Source of the DNA: Adiantum capillus-veneris
Taxonomy: Eukaryota > Streptophyta > Polypodiopsida > Polypodiales > Pteridaceae
DNA length: 62,000 nucleotides
NCBI GenBank assembly: GCA_014529385.2
Contig: CM043964.1
Location: 4,460,997 to 4,522,996, forward strand
Reading direction: 5' to 3'
Part shown: positions 1-11,002 of the stretch, piece after piece
Layout of the letters: each line of letters begins with the position of its first letter
How positions within the stretch are numbered: the stretch's first letter is position 1
Program-made: the position numbers and the translations under genes
Notes under the pieces: model-generated
Database searches by the model: none
What the model was told of the DNA's origin: nothing
The model's input: only the letters and a program-made list of their open reading frames with translations

Positions 1-2121
1 GGTATCTTACTAGAGGGTGCAGTAGTAGGAAGATGATTCTGAATAAATGCTGCAGTCAAAGTAGCTTTAGCCCAGAAAACACGAGATAAGCCAGAATGAA
101 TCATCATACATCTTATAGCATTGAGAATAGTGCGATTCTTTCGTTCAGCAACACCTTGCTGAGGGGAATATGGAATAGTGTGTTCATGATGAATTCCACT
201 GTTAGCACAGTAACTCACAAACTCTTGAGAAACATATTCGCCTCCATTGTCACTACGAAGCTTCTTAAGGCGACGACCAGTTTAAAGTTCCGCAGCCTTG
301 TGGAATTGTTTGAAAACAGATAAGGCTTCAGATTTTTGTCTAAGTAGAAATACAGTCGTATACCTTGAGAAATCATCAATGAAAGTAATGAAGTAGCGAT
401 ATTGTGATCTCAAAGAAGGTAGAGGTCCACATATATCAGTATGAACAAGATCCAATATGTCATGAGAATGAGTTGTATTTGAAAGAGGAAAGGGTTTACG
501 ATTGTGTTTCCCAAGAGCACAAAATTCACAAATTCCCATATGGAGATGGGCTTTAAGATCCATGCCATGAACAAGATCATGACGTTGAAGATCAAGGAGT
601 TTTGAGAAATCAGCATGAACAAAACGGTGATGCCATACTTTGCAATCATGATCACCTGGAGCAGTGACAATATTTGCTATAGCATCGTTGAGAGAGAGTT
701 CAAACAAATTGCCGTTTCAAGGAGCAGTGGCTATAGTCTGTCCATCTTTCTCAATTCGGCATTTGGTATGATCAAATCCAACAAACAGACCAAGATCAAC
801 AAGCCTAGTAACTGAAAGAAGATTACGTTGAAGATCTGGTACATGTAATACTCCTCGCAAAATTCGAGTGGAATAAGATAAGGTACCAAGATATAAGTCT
901 CCAATACCCTTTACTTGACAAGTAGTATCATCAGCAAGATAAACAACACATTGAACTGGTAGTGGATGATAGTTATGGAGCCACTTAGACTGATATGTCA
1001 TATTTCCTATAGCACCAGAATCGACAATAAAAAGTGATCCATCATGCACATGAAGTATTCTGTCTGGAGCAACTGAACATAAAACGCAGCTTGTTTCTGG
1101 TACAATGTTGTTTCGATGTTCAGTAGCATATGCTCTATTCCGATCTGTGTCGAATCGATGCTTATAGCACATATGAGTGGGATGATCAGATCGTCCACAA
1201 TATTCACAACAAGAAGAAGAAGAGTCTCTAGATAAACGTGGTTGTTTTGTGGTAATATTGTGTTCTTCATCATATTGACGTGCCCAACAATCATCTTCAG
1301 TATGGCCATTTCTGTTGCAGTAAGAACATTGCTTATTAGGAAATTTGAGACGAGAGAAAATATTACCGCGACGGCCACCTCTGCGGTTTCCTCGTTGAAA
1401 TGGACGCCTTCGAGCATAAAAAGCACGTTCCATCTGTTGTGACTCAGTCTCCTCTTGTGAAATCATAGCTGTATCGTGACCAACATTTCGACATTCTTGA
1501 CGTTGAGAGTATTCAATTAAAGACATGCAAGCTTGGTCGAAATCAAGACCATATTTATTAGAGAGAATAGTAGCAATGTTATCATAAGAAGAGTCCTTCA
1601 CCGTATCAAGGAGAAGTGTATTCAGTTGCTTTTGTGGAACAGGATCACCGACAGCAGCAAGTTGATTAATAATAGATTTGAAAGATTCAATATGTCCCGT
1701 CATGGCAGTATCAACTTCATATTGTAACTTGTTAAGCAACCCTCTCAAATAAAGTATTTCTGTAACAGATTTCTTCTGAAAGTTTGCAATAAGGTACTTC
1801 CATACGTCGTGGGAAGTAGGCAGTTCATACATATCAAGCAGAAAGAATATACCAACGAGCTGATTTATCACGTCGTTGCCAATCCGTATAGACAACATTC
1901 CAATCTTTAAATGTAGGTCCTTCAGTGATAAGCAGGTTATTATTATCCGTATCAACAGGCTGAGGCGGACAAACACGATTTCCAAGAACAACATCGGAGA
2001 GTTCATCGCCTTCAAGAATTAACAACATCTTTGGTTTCTAGCTTGGAAATCCTTGACCTTGGAAAGGAGGAACAGAACGCTGGCCAGAAGGAAAGCCGTT
2101 GATGAGAATATTCATAGCCAT
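1..2121 (-). pseudogene. copia gag-protease-integrase (partial, broken)
   Basis: Gag-pol of a copia element, read leftward from an ATG at 2121-2119. Domains in order: a gag N-terminal region, two CCHC-type zinc knuckles (about 1287-1330 and 1168-1212), an aspartic protease with DSGA at about 1011-1025, a pre-integrase zinc region with H..H and CEFC (about 490-640), and an integrase core with its first Asp in LVHTD (about 430-450), second in DNGGEY (about 240-256) and Glu in ERKNRT (about 135-152). Breaks: TAG at 2038-2040 where copia gag usually has Trp, a frameshift near 1835-1850, TGA at 717-719 and TAA at 282-284. The reading frame continues across each stop, so these look like decay. The ORF runs off the left edge before RT. 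Confidence 0.9.
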
Positions 2122-2141
2122 ATCATGTTGCGAGAAGACGT

Positions 2142-3116
2142 TGTTGGGCGCATTTCTGACACCCCGTTTTTTGTAAATTTGTACATATAGACATGACGCC
2201 CGATGTCAAAAGGGTGTGTGGGATTTCTTTTTGTGGGGTTTTTACCTTGCTTTAGCAAGCACATGTACATGCACTGCAAGTCGCTAGTCTAGTGACAGTT
2301 GTCGGGCTACTGTAAGTGCCCATGAGTGAGTTTTTTGAAGTGAGCCTTGTATATAACTTAAACTCATGTAAAAACTAAAAACATTTCAGCAAAAGATCAG
2401 AAATTTTCAGGTTTTAGCTCGTTCTGTCTCCTTGGTGCTCTTGGATGCAGTTTTTTGCCCCGACTAGCCTTCTCTACGTGTAGTCGTGCTGGGACAGCTC
2501 TCTGTTCGCGTCAATTTTGCTCATGGGGGCGTATGGAATCAATTTTAGTCATCTTCAACTTTCTCGCCAGTCATTTTTCAAGCTTTCTCTCAAGCTTTAA
2601 AGTGCCCCAATTGGAGTTTTGCTCATCAGGTTACGACTAGTTCTCCGCAGGGTTATGGCTATGGCAACCTAGTGGCAAATTGTGTGTAGACAGATTCGGA
2701 GGCCATGTATCTATGAATTGTGGAATTTATGTTGAAGTTGTGGGTTTGTGATGTTTGATTGTTTAAGGAGAGGCTCTTGTATTCATATGCATTGGTCGGC
2801 GTGTGCTGTAAATCCGTGCTTTGGCAGGGTTTTGCTCCTATGTGACATAGTCTCTTGGGTGGGCAACGGCTAGTAAATTCCCAAGGGTCTACTCCTATTG
2901 GGCGTGTGCTGTAAATCCGTGCTTTGGCAGGGTTTTGCTCCTATGTGACATAGTCTCTTGGGTGGGCAACGGCTAGTAAATTCCCAAGGGTATACTCCTA
3001 TTGGACTTGTGGTGTTTCAAAAGGATTTTGCAAAGCATTTGGTGTCTTGTAGTTCTCTTTCAACGCTCTTGGGTGACATCACTATAGAAGTGTTCCAGTT
3101 TGCTTGTTTCCCAACA
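2142..3116 (+). repeat. gypsy 5' LTR (975 bp)
   Basis: The start was set by the terminal inverted repeat (TGTTGGG at the start, CCCAACA at the end) and the flanking ACGT. From 2311 onward it aligns with 7951-8653. It contains a 103-bp tandem duplication (2799-2901 and 2902-3004) that the other LTR lacks. Confidence 0.85.
2799..3004. repeat. 103-bp tandem duplication inside the 5' LTR
   Basis: Two adjacent copies begin with GCGTGTGCTGTAAATCC and end with ACTCCTATTGG. The 3' LTR carries one copy, and the length difference between the aligned LTR parts (806 against 703 bp) is exactly 103 bp. The duplication therefore arose after insertion. Confidence 0.95.
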
Positions 3117-3122
3117 GTGTTT

Positions 3123-3140
3123 TGGTGCCCACCACTGAGG
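3123..3140 (+). other. candidate tRNA primer-binding site of the gypsy element
   Basis: TGGTGCCCACCACTGAGG starts 6 bases after the LTR end, the usual place for a primer site. It begins with TGG, the complement of tRNA CCA-3'. I did not assign the tRNA. Confidence 0.6.
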
Positions 3141-3180
3141 AATCGCTTCAAGTTACCTTCAGTTTACAGGTTTTTAAGAC

Positions 3181-4170
3181 ATGGCGTTTAATTTTCCGGA
3201 GTTTAGTGGGAAATCAAATGAAATTTCCAAATCTTTCATTGAGAGAATGGAGTTTGCTTGCCTTCTTGCTGACAAGCAAGACCCAGCGTTGGTGCTACGA
3301 ATCTTCTACTTTTGTTTGAAGGGAGATGCTAGGGAATGGTTGGAAGGCTACGAAAAGGATCTACAATCAGCCCAACCTCGTGAAGTTATGACTTATAAAA
3401 TGGTAAGGCATGCTTTTCTTACACACATTCAACAAGTGGAAGACCCACAAAAGGTATGGCAGTCTATTCAAGGCTTAGTACAAGATGAAGGCCAAGCCAT
3501 AGAAGACTTTGTCAAGGCATTCAATGCGTTATGGGCAAAGTGGTGTACATCTTTGGGGGCTGAAATTCCTCCAGCCATGTTGAAGAAGGACAGGTTTCTT
3601 GCAAGCTTGAAGAGTAACCTACGCTTGAAGGTAGAGCTTAAGCAGCCAAGGACCTTTGAGGAGGCAGTTGAAATTGCAAAGAATAAAGAGTGGAAAGCAG
3701 AGCGTCTTCATCAACTTGGAATCAATGTGGAGCCAAAGCTTGAAGTGAAAGCGGTAGAGCAACCAAGGGTCCTCACCAGGGAGCCAAGTTATGATCAACA
3801 AGCTTCTCATGATGTGAATTCCTTTCGCAAGGAGATGCAAGAGGTTGTAGGTCTTATGAAGAATCTTAGTGTGCATATGATGGGAGGTGGAAGAGGTCAA
3901 AGCTATGGATATGGACGTGGTTATGGAAGCAATGAGGGTTATACAGGTGGTAGAGGAAGAGGCATGGCTGGAAGAGGGGATATGTTTCAATGCTACAATT
4001 TTGGTGAATGGGGTCATAAAAGCCCTCAATGTGACAAGCCAAAGAGAATGGGTGGCGACATGTTTCCTCTTCCTTCACAAATTCCTTCTCGAGCTCAAGA
4101 TTATGGTATTGAGATTAAAGGGGAAGCAGGACCAAGTGGATTGACCAAGTGGATTGACAGCGGAAGATAA
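3181..4170 (+). CDS. gypsy Gag polyprotein (329 aa)
   Basis: Structural Gag protein of the nested gypsy element. The N-terminal part (about residues 1-190) has the plant retrotransposon-gag pattern, with PEFSGK near the start, REWLEGYEKDL and KVWQSIQGLVQDEGQ. The C-terminal part is Gly/Arg-rich (GYGRGYG) and ends in one zinc knuckle, CYNFGEWGHKSPQC, in which the second Cys has become Phe, so zinc binding is probably lost. The ATG at 3181 lies 64 bases after the 5' LTR. The ORF overlaps the pol ORF by 17 bases in another frame, so pol would need a frameshift or re-initiation. The N-terminal region resembles the gag fragment at 16717-17134. Confidence 0.88.
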   Translation: MAFNFPEFSGKSNEISKSFIERMEFACLLADKQDPALVLRIFYFCLKGDAREWLEGYEKDLQSAQPREVMTYKMVRHAFLTHIQQVEDPQKVWQSIQGLVQDEGQAIEDFVKAFNALWAKWCTSLGAEIPPAMLKKDRFLASLKSNLRLKVELKQPRTFEEAVEIAKNKEWKAERLHQLGINVEPKLEVKAVEQPRVLTREPSYDQQASHDVNSFRKEMQEVVGLMKNLSVHMMGGGRGQSYGYGRGYGSNEGYTGGRGRGMAGRGDMFQCYNFGEWGHKSPQCDKPKRMGGDMFPLPSQIPSRAQDYGIEIKGEAGPSGLTKWIDSGR

Positions 4171-7100
4171 GGGCAAAACAAAAGTGGTAAGCATAATCCG
4201 TTTGGAGAAGAAAGAGGATGATTTGGGAGCTATGGTCATGCTTGTAGGTAAGAGGGTTACAAGAGATCATGACATGAGTGATGCAAGTCCCAGCCATAAA
4301 AGAGGGAAACAGGTTGAAACAGGTATAAGTAAAGAGAAGAAGAAGAGAAAGCCCAAGAAACATTACAATGCATATGACTTTCCTTTGGGAGAAGGGAAAC
4401 CAAATTATAATTTAAGGGCTGATTTGTTGGGTAGAAAGGCTGATGTTACCTTGGGGCAACTCATGGAGATGTGTCCCAAGTTAAAGAGGCAATGGAAGCA
4501 CGTAGTCAACCCCATGAAGAAGGAGCCTACAAGGGGGTCAGTGAGAGTCTTGTCTTTGAATGAGCTACCTGATATATGTCCTACTATGGATGCATGGCAT
4601 AAGAGGAAGTGCATTGGAGAGGCTTATATTGATGGAGGTGCACAGGTATGTGTTATTACTCAAGCTTTTGTATCAAAGTTGGGACTCAACATGGTGAAGA
4701 ATTCAGGTTTTCGCATAAAGCTTGCCAACCAATCAAGGGTGAGGTGCTTGGGAGTTGTAAAGGACTTGGAGGTGGATGTATTTGATGTTAAAGTTCTGGT
4801 CAATTGCCATGTTATGCCCGCGGGTATTGGTGCTTTCCCTCTCATCCTTGGAAGACCATGGTTACAGGCAACCAAAGCTATACAGGATTGGGGACATGGT
4901 ACCATCACTCTCTACAATAGAAGGGGTGATAAGAAGAGGTTTGACATGGCTAGCAAGAAATATTTGGATGCTGATTTTGATGAGAAAAGTGATGAAGAAG
5001 AGTACTCAAGTGAAGAAGAAGACAATGGGGATGAGGGCAGTGAAGTGGAAGATAGCAGCGATAGTGATCTAGATGTTTCCTCCTTGTTTCTTGAAGAAGA
5101 GCATGATGAGAAACAAAGATTTCTTGGCCTTATGGAGAATGAGGATATCTCTGGTCATTATGAGCAAATTGAAGAGCTGATGCAACCCAAAGTTCAACCT
5201 AATGTCAAACAGGAGCTGATACAAGGTATGTTGTCTCCCGACTTGGCTAGTCATGAGAAGAGTGAGTACCTACATATGATACAACAATTTCCCCATTTAT
5301 TCATCACTTCTTATGAGGAAATTAGAGGCTTTAAGGGAGAGGAAATCCACATTACAATTAAGGAAGGAGCTCAGCCCATACGCCAAAAGCTAAGGAGAAT
5401 GGGACAGGTACAACTTAATGCTTTAAAGGAAGAGGTAGACAAGCTTCTTGAAGCAGGTTTCATATGTCCTGTGAGCACTGCAGAATGGGTGAGTCTTGTT
5501 GTTGTCACACCCAAGAAGGATGGAAAGTGGAGGATATGTGTTGATTTTAAGCCTCTAAACGCAGCCATGAAGAGGGATCCATACCCTCTTCCTTTCATAG
5601 ATGACATACTTGATTCTATTGCAGGGCATGAGAGATATAGCGTATGTGATGGATTCTCTGGATATTTTCAGCTCACCTTGGCTTTGAAAGATCGAAAGAA
5701 GACCACATTTATCACGCAATGGGTATGCTTTTGTTATTGTGTGCTTCCTTTTGGTCTTATGAATGGTTGTGAGTGGTATCAAAAGCGCGTCAACAAGGTG
5801 TTCTCTCCCTTTCTTGGCAAGTTTGTGAAGGATCTTATTGATGACTTTTGTGTTTATAGCTCTAGAAAGGATCATTGTGCAAAGCTTGGGATGGCATTGA
5901 AGCAATATGATGAAAGTGGAGGTCAACTCAACCCAAAGAAATGTCATCTTGCTCAACCAAGAGTGAAGTTTTTGGGGCATATGATCTCAGAGAATGGGAT
6001 TGAAGCGGATCCTGACAAAGTGAAGGCTTTGGTGCTCCTCCCATCACCTAAAGATACAAAGCAACTTTCTACTTTTATTCAAAAGGTGAAGTATATGGCA
6101 AGGTTCATTCCTTTGTCCTCTCAACTTCTTTATCCTCTACAACAAGTAGCAAGGTTGGATCCTCTACAATGGACAAATGAATGTGAAGAGGTTTTTCAAG
6201 GTATCAAAGAGGTTCTTGGTTCTCTTCTTGCTATGCAAGCTCCTAATTGGGATAAGAAGTTTTATGTGAATCCATCAGTAGGTGAGGATGCTATTGGAGC
6301 TATGCTTCTTCAACGAGGTAACAATTCCCACTACATGAAGCCTATCTATTGTGCTAGCAGGGTGAAGCTAGAGGTGGAGAGAGGCTATACTGAAGTGGAG
6401 CTCATTATGGTGAGTGTGATTTATGCATGTAGAAGGTTTAGGCACTAACTTCTCCCTAAACCATTCACATTCCTTACTAGCTACACTCTTCTACCTCAAT
6501 TGGTGAATAGCCCTACTTTGTCAAAGAGGCTCATGAAGTGGATTGTGGAGCTACAGGAATTCCAATTCTCTTTTCTTGTTGAGGAGAGTACAAGGGCTAC
6601 ATTGGCTGATTTGCTTACCTATAAGGAAAGCCCTCTTCTTCTTAAGGAGGATGCAGTGAAGAAGCAACACATGGAAGCTCCTGACATAGACAATGCCTAT
6701 CTATTGTTTTTTGATGGCTCTTACAGGAAAGCGAATGGTGAAGCTTCAGGAGGTGTGGTAGTTTATGATCCTCAAGGTGCTTTGGTAACCAAAAGGAGTT
6801 TGAAGCTTACAGCACAAAGCAACAATGAAGCTGAGTATGCTACTTTGGAGAAAGGTCTCAACCTTTGCCTTGAGCTTGGCATCCGTCGTGTGAGGGTAAG
6901 AGGTGATGCTCTTTTGGTGGTTAAGCAAGTACTTGGGGTGTGGCAAAGTAAGAATCCAAGGTTGAAAAATATGTGTTTTCAAGTGAAGAATCTGCTTAAG
7001 CATTTTGAAGCTTGGAGTTTAAGGCATGTGGACAGGTCTCAAAATGAAGAAGCACATGGTGCAGCGCAAGATTCAATTGGGCAATTGTATGTGATAAGGG

Positions 7101-7950
7101 ATAATTCTCCTCTTTATGTGGGAAGGGAAGCTTTAGAGAGGGAGGAAGAGTTTCTACAAATAGGTATGCTTCCATCAGAGTTGGAAAAGCCAAAAAAGTA
7201 CGCCTTCCTACGTCGTGCCAAAAGGTATGTTCTACTTGGTGATGCCTTGTATATGAAGGGGGCTGATCTTGTGATGAGAAAAGTGCCTTGTAAAGAGGAA
7301 ATTTACAAAATTTTAGAGGAGAATCATGAGGGTTCTTGTGGTGGTCACTTTGCTGCAAAGATCACTTTGCATAAAGTTTTGCAGGAGGGTTATGTGTGGC
7401 CAAGTGTTCAACGTGATGTTCATCATTGGTGCAAGTCTTGTAAAGAGTGTCAAAGCATGGAAAATAGGGTTCTCAAATCAGAAATTAGAGGCACCATTGT
7501 GGCTTATGATGTGTTTGAGAAGTGGGGTATTGATGCAATAGGTCCTCTACCTATGACATCTAGAGGCAAATGTTACATACTTACTACTATTGGCTATCTA
7601 TCTAGGTGGGCCGAAGCCAAAGATGTTAAGCACATCACGAGTAAAGATGTTTCCTTATTTATATATGAAGATATTTCCTGCAAATTTGGCATGCCATTGG
7701 AGTTACTTTCTGACAAGGGTCCAGGTTTCAGGGGAGAGTTGGTGGATTATCTATGTGAAAAGCTTCATGTGCATCGCAGGTTTACTACTCCATATTATCC
7801 CCAATGCAATGGCATGAATGAAAGGTTTAATGGAGAGCTCATAAGGATTCTTACAAAGATGACAAGAAACAATTTGAAGACTTGGGATTTAGAGCTACCT
7901 TGTGCTCTATGGGCTTATAGGACTGCCATCAAATCAGGTACTAGGGCTAC
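4154..7950 (+). pseudogene. gypsy Pol: protease, RT, RNase H, archaeal-type RNase H, integrase (one stop, 3' truncated)
   Basis: The first ORF (4154-6448) holds an aspartic protease with DGGA at about 4630-4641 and LGRPW downstream, then reverse transcriptase (about 5380-5990) and the first RNase H (about 6150-6530). The RT catalytic box reads LIDD instead of the usual YxDD. TAA at 6446-6448 interrupts the frame, and the same frame resumes directly. The second part holds an archaeal-type RNase H (about 6690-7080) with FDGSYR and NNEAEY; the last catalytic Asp position reads EEAHG. Next come the integrase zinc finger (about 7320-7460, CKSCKEC) and the core (GIDAIG, LSDKGP, NERFN; about 7500-7850). 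Coding ends at GTRAT where LTR sequence takes over. Only the LTR join adds residues after 7950. Confidence 0.88.
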
Positions 7951-8653
7951 TGTAAGTGCCCGTGAGTGAGTTTTTTGAAGTGAGCCTTGTATATAACTTA
8001 AAATCATGTACAAAATAAAAAAAGTTCAGCAAAAGATCAGAAATTTGCAGGTTTTATCTCATTCTATCTCCTTGGTGCTCTTGGATGCAGTTTTTTGCCC
8101 TGACTAGCCTTCTCTATGTGTAGTCGTGCTGGGACAACTCTCTGTTCGCGTCAATTTTGCTCATGGGGGCGTATGGAATCAATTTTAGTCATCTTCATCT
8201 TTCTCGCCAGTCATTTTTCAAGCTTTCTCTCAAGCTTTAAAGTGCCCCAATTGGAGTTGTGCTCATCAGGTTACGACTAGTTCTCCGCAGGGTTATGGCT
8301 ATGGCAACCTAGTGGCAAATTGTGTGTAGACAGATTCGGAGGCCATGTATCTATGAATTGTGGAATTGATGTTGAAGTTGTGGGTTTGTGATGTTTGATT
8401 GTGTAAGGAGAGACTCTTGTCTTCATATGCATTGGTCGGCGTGTGCTGTAAATCCGTGCTTTGGCAGGGTTTTGCTCCTATGTGACATAGTCTCTTGGGT
8501 GGGCGACGGCTAGTAGATTCCCAAGGGTCTACTCCTATTGGACTTGTGGCATTTTAAAAGGATTTTGCAAAGCTTTTGGTGCCTTGTAGTTCTCTTTCAA
8601 CGCTCTTGGGTGACATCACTATAGAGGTGTTCCAGTTTGCTTGTTTCCCAACA
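7944..8653 (+). repeat. gypsy 3' LTR, 5'-truncated
   Basis: Matches the 5' LTR from 2311 to its end. The first ~165 bp of the LTR are absent, and integrase coding sequence abuts it through the shared octamer GGGCTACT. It ends in CCCAACA and is followed by ACGT. Confidence 0.85.
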
Positions 8654-9356
8654 ACGTATAAGATAAGATCGCAGAATTTGCACACCATATATGGTGAAGG
8701 CCGGAATTGAGAATGAGAGAGATATGAGTACTGCGTTCTGTCAATGATAAATGTAAGAAGGATGCTCAAGGAACGTCCAAAGATGTGAGAGACGTCACCC
8801 AAAAAAGGCAGGGTAAAGGAGACATTAACAATAAACGAGTCCTCAAAATAGAGTGGCGTGAGACGCAAGATTGACGGCCACAATACGAATAGCAAAAATC
8901 TAAATCTTCTCAAAAAAGTTAACGCCAAAATAAGAAAAACGATCCCGGATGCTTCACGAAGAAGTAGGACGAAGAAAGCTGCAGTAAAAAGAGCACAACT
9001 TTCTGCTGCGAACTCCGATTGACGCAAACCTAGAACTCAAATCGAAGAGCTCGAGGAGACGAACAAGTTTTGGATGAAATGTGCCATTGCGCTTTTTCCA
9101 TTTCTCCAAATTTTGAGCAGAACAACAAGAAAAATTGAGATGAAGTTCAGGGTGTCATTAACAAGAAAACGTAATCAACGATTAGATTGATTAGAAATAA
9201 ACGCCACATAAAATACTAATCATATTCTTCTTAACACAAAACAACCACAGTTAACAAGAATCAACGCTCAAAAAGAAAATTTGTAACAATTTTGAATCTT
9301 ACATGCGAATCGCATATACATACTGTTGTCACCATGAATTGAATCGGCGCGTGATC
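8654..9356 (-). other. copia untranslated leader
   Basis: The stretch between the copia primer site and the gag start, less the nested gypsy. An open frame on the minus strand here (start near 9027) runs into the inserted gypsy LTR and shows no recognisable protein, so I treat it as non-coding. Confidence 0.6.
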
Positions 9357-9374
9357 GTTACCACTTTGATACCA
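9357..9374 (-). other. copia primer-binding site (tRNA-Met type)
   Basis: On the minus strand it reads TGGTATCAAAGTGGTAAC, directly after the LTR end CTCAACA. The first 8 bases match the usual plant copia site for initiator tRNA-Met. Confidence 0.8.
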
Positions 9375-9517
9375 TGTTGAGATGTAGAGAGAAAGAGAGA
9401 GAGACGAGACAAGAGACACACCATATACGCTCCCAAAGACTGATTCATATTGAGGACAAGATACAAATATATAGGTGAGACCAAGTTCAGTAGAGTGAGC
9501 CATATATAGCTCCAACA
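9375..9517 (-). repeat. copia 5' LTR (143 bp)
   Basis: On the minus strand it starts TGTTGGAGCTATATATGG and ends ATCTCAACA, giving a perfect 5-bp TGTTG/CAACA inverted repeat. The primer site follows directly. The length is short for a copia LTR, in the range of Tos17-like elements. The outer flank GTAAG (9518-9522) would be the target duplication, but the partner lies outside the window. Confidence 0.85.
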
Positions 9518-9665
9518 GTAAGCACCTCATGAAAGGACCAAAATAGATTGAAAGTGACAATGTATCTGAAACACAATAAATGTATTTGAAGTACTTTTTG
9601 TATTAAAAAATCTTGCTTTAGACTAAGACCTTGACTTTACCTTCTCCGTATTTGAATTTTTGTAC

Positions 9666-11002
9666 TTAAGTGATAATTATAAAGACTACATTTAAATATA
9701 TGTCCTTGCACTTCATATACTTCTCTCTTCTCTTGGATACCTGTCAAGATAAAGGATTATGTTAGTAAAAAATCTTTACGTTTCATGTAAACCTGCCGTT
9801 TTGATGGAGCTACTTACTTGTCTACCATTGATCTGAAATAAAAAATCTTGGGGAAGGTCAACTTCATCTTCATTTATCAAATCTTGTCGAAGTTGTAGAA
9901 GATTACACTCTCCACCAATAGATAGAGTGGTTTGAAGTTCTTCATTCATCCACACATCAATGTGCAGTAAAGGATTGCCTTGCATATTTTGAAGGTCTTG
10001 ATCCAATATCACAGGAACACCATTCACTCTATGAGATCTCTGATAGTAAAATGTCATGATAAAGTTCTGACTTTTTATCATGTACTTCACATTTACACTT
10101 GATGCATCCACTTTGCAATCAATTCCATTAGAATGACAAAATTCCCATCCTTTGTCTAAAAACTCAAGTACTGTGTCCTGGTCTACATTCTTACACACAA
10201 GCATGGTATTTTTAAGAGCTACTGGACATTCACTTGTGGCAAAGAAATCTACAAATACATGGATTGGCATGATGACTTTGATTTTCACAAGCCTACTTGC
10301 TACATTTGGATTCAACCCTTTTTGCACTTCATTAAATAGCTTCAAGCGAAATGCCTCACTTATGTCGCTAGTTGTCAAGGGCCAGTCTGAACTTATAAAA
10401 TCCGGTAAAGAAAGCTTTTCTAACGTTCCAGAAGAAAGATCGGTACCGACATGAAAGAAACTATCATAAAAGAAAACACCTAGCTCTGCAAGTTGCCGAT
10501 TTGTTCTTCCTTGATACTGTTGACTACCAAGGAAAGCATGGTAGACATTGATTACTCCTATTATACAATCCACTGATTGCCATTCTTCATAAGAAGAAGG
10601 ATAGACATCTACAAAATACATAAATAAAATCATCAAAAAATTCTAAGAAACCACATTAAAAAACACTTCTGCTTTATGACTTACAGTTTGGTCTATTTAA
10701 TGGAAGGTCCATTGGCCATTCAGAAAGTGTAAGCTCTCTATGCATATAATATAAACATGTTGAACAAGAACTTCTTTCACTGATTTCTTGTTGTCATTGA
10801 CATGAAAATCCTTCACCCTTGCCTTCCAAGACGACAAAAATTCATTTGTACTTTGCCTCTTTCGTTTTCTTGATTGCATTAGAATCCAACATCCTTTGGT
10901 TATTGTCAAAGGTATCCAATGATTTTGATCATCAAGTGTATTGAAAAGAGTTATAGACTCAATAAAAGCAGAGGGTTTATGTAACCTGCTTGAGGAAGCC
11001 AT
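9666..11002 (-). CDS. three-exon gene of unknown function (exon 1 frameshifted)
   Basis: Candidate host gene on the minus strand. Exon 1 is 10685-11002 (ATG at 11002, start MASSSRLHKPS). Intron 1 is 10609-10684 (GTAAGT...TTTTGTAG), exon 2 is 9818-10608, intron 2 is 9741-9817 (GTAAGT...CTTGACAG), and exon 3 is 9666-9740, ending in TAA. Both introns are short and their phases agree across exons 2 and 3. Exon 1 does not stay in one frame: the ATG frame hits TAA just before the donor, while the frame that joins exon 2 opens near 10770, so a 1-2-base indel in that region is likely. The C-terminal ~60 residues (LLHIDVWMNEE to GRQVSKRRE) weakly suggest a ubiquitin-like fold. I do not recognise the family. 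It could be a decaying pseudogene. Confidence 0.6.

Larger units (their letters stand above)
2142..8653 (+). mobile_element. Ty3/gypsy element (Tat-like, two RNase H domains), internally deleted, nested in copia
   Basis: A gypsy element with LTRs at 2142-3116 and about 7944-8653, a primer-site candidate, gag, and a pol broken by one stop. The outer ends TGTTGGG and CCCAACA form a 7-bp inverted repeat. The 4-bp ACGT lies on both sides (2138-2141 and 8654-8657) and fits a target duplication. Domain order is gag, protease, RT, RNase H, archaeal-type RNase H, integrase; the extra RNase H is known from the plant Tat lineage. The end of integrase, the polypurine tract and the start of the 3' LTR are missing. 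The junction sits in GGGCTACT, which also occurs at 2305-2312 in the 5' LTR. By eye the LTRs differ at roughly 25 sites over about 700 aligned bases. Confidence 0.88.
1..9517 (-). mobile_element. Ty1/copia LTR retrotransposon, split by a nested gypsy element
   Basis: A minus-strand copia element enters from beyond the left edge. Its parts are the gag-pol remnant (1-2121), the leader (8654-9356), a primer-binding site (9357-9374) and the 5' LTR (9375-9517). A plus-strand gypsy element occupies 2142-8653 within the leader. Seen: gag, protease, pre-integrase and integrase motifs in copia order, an LTR with TGTTG/CAACA ends and an adjacent tRNA-Met-type primer site. RT, RNase H and the 3' LTR would lie left of the window. 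At least three in-frame stops and one frameshift make it non-autonomous. Confidence 0.9.

Noticed and set aside
8554-9027. 157-codon minus-strand ORF
   Set aside because: It crosses the boundary between the copia leader and the gypsy LTR and matches no known family.
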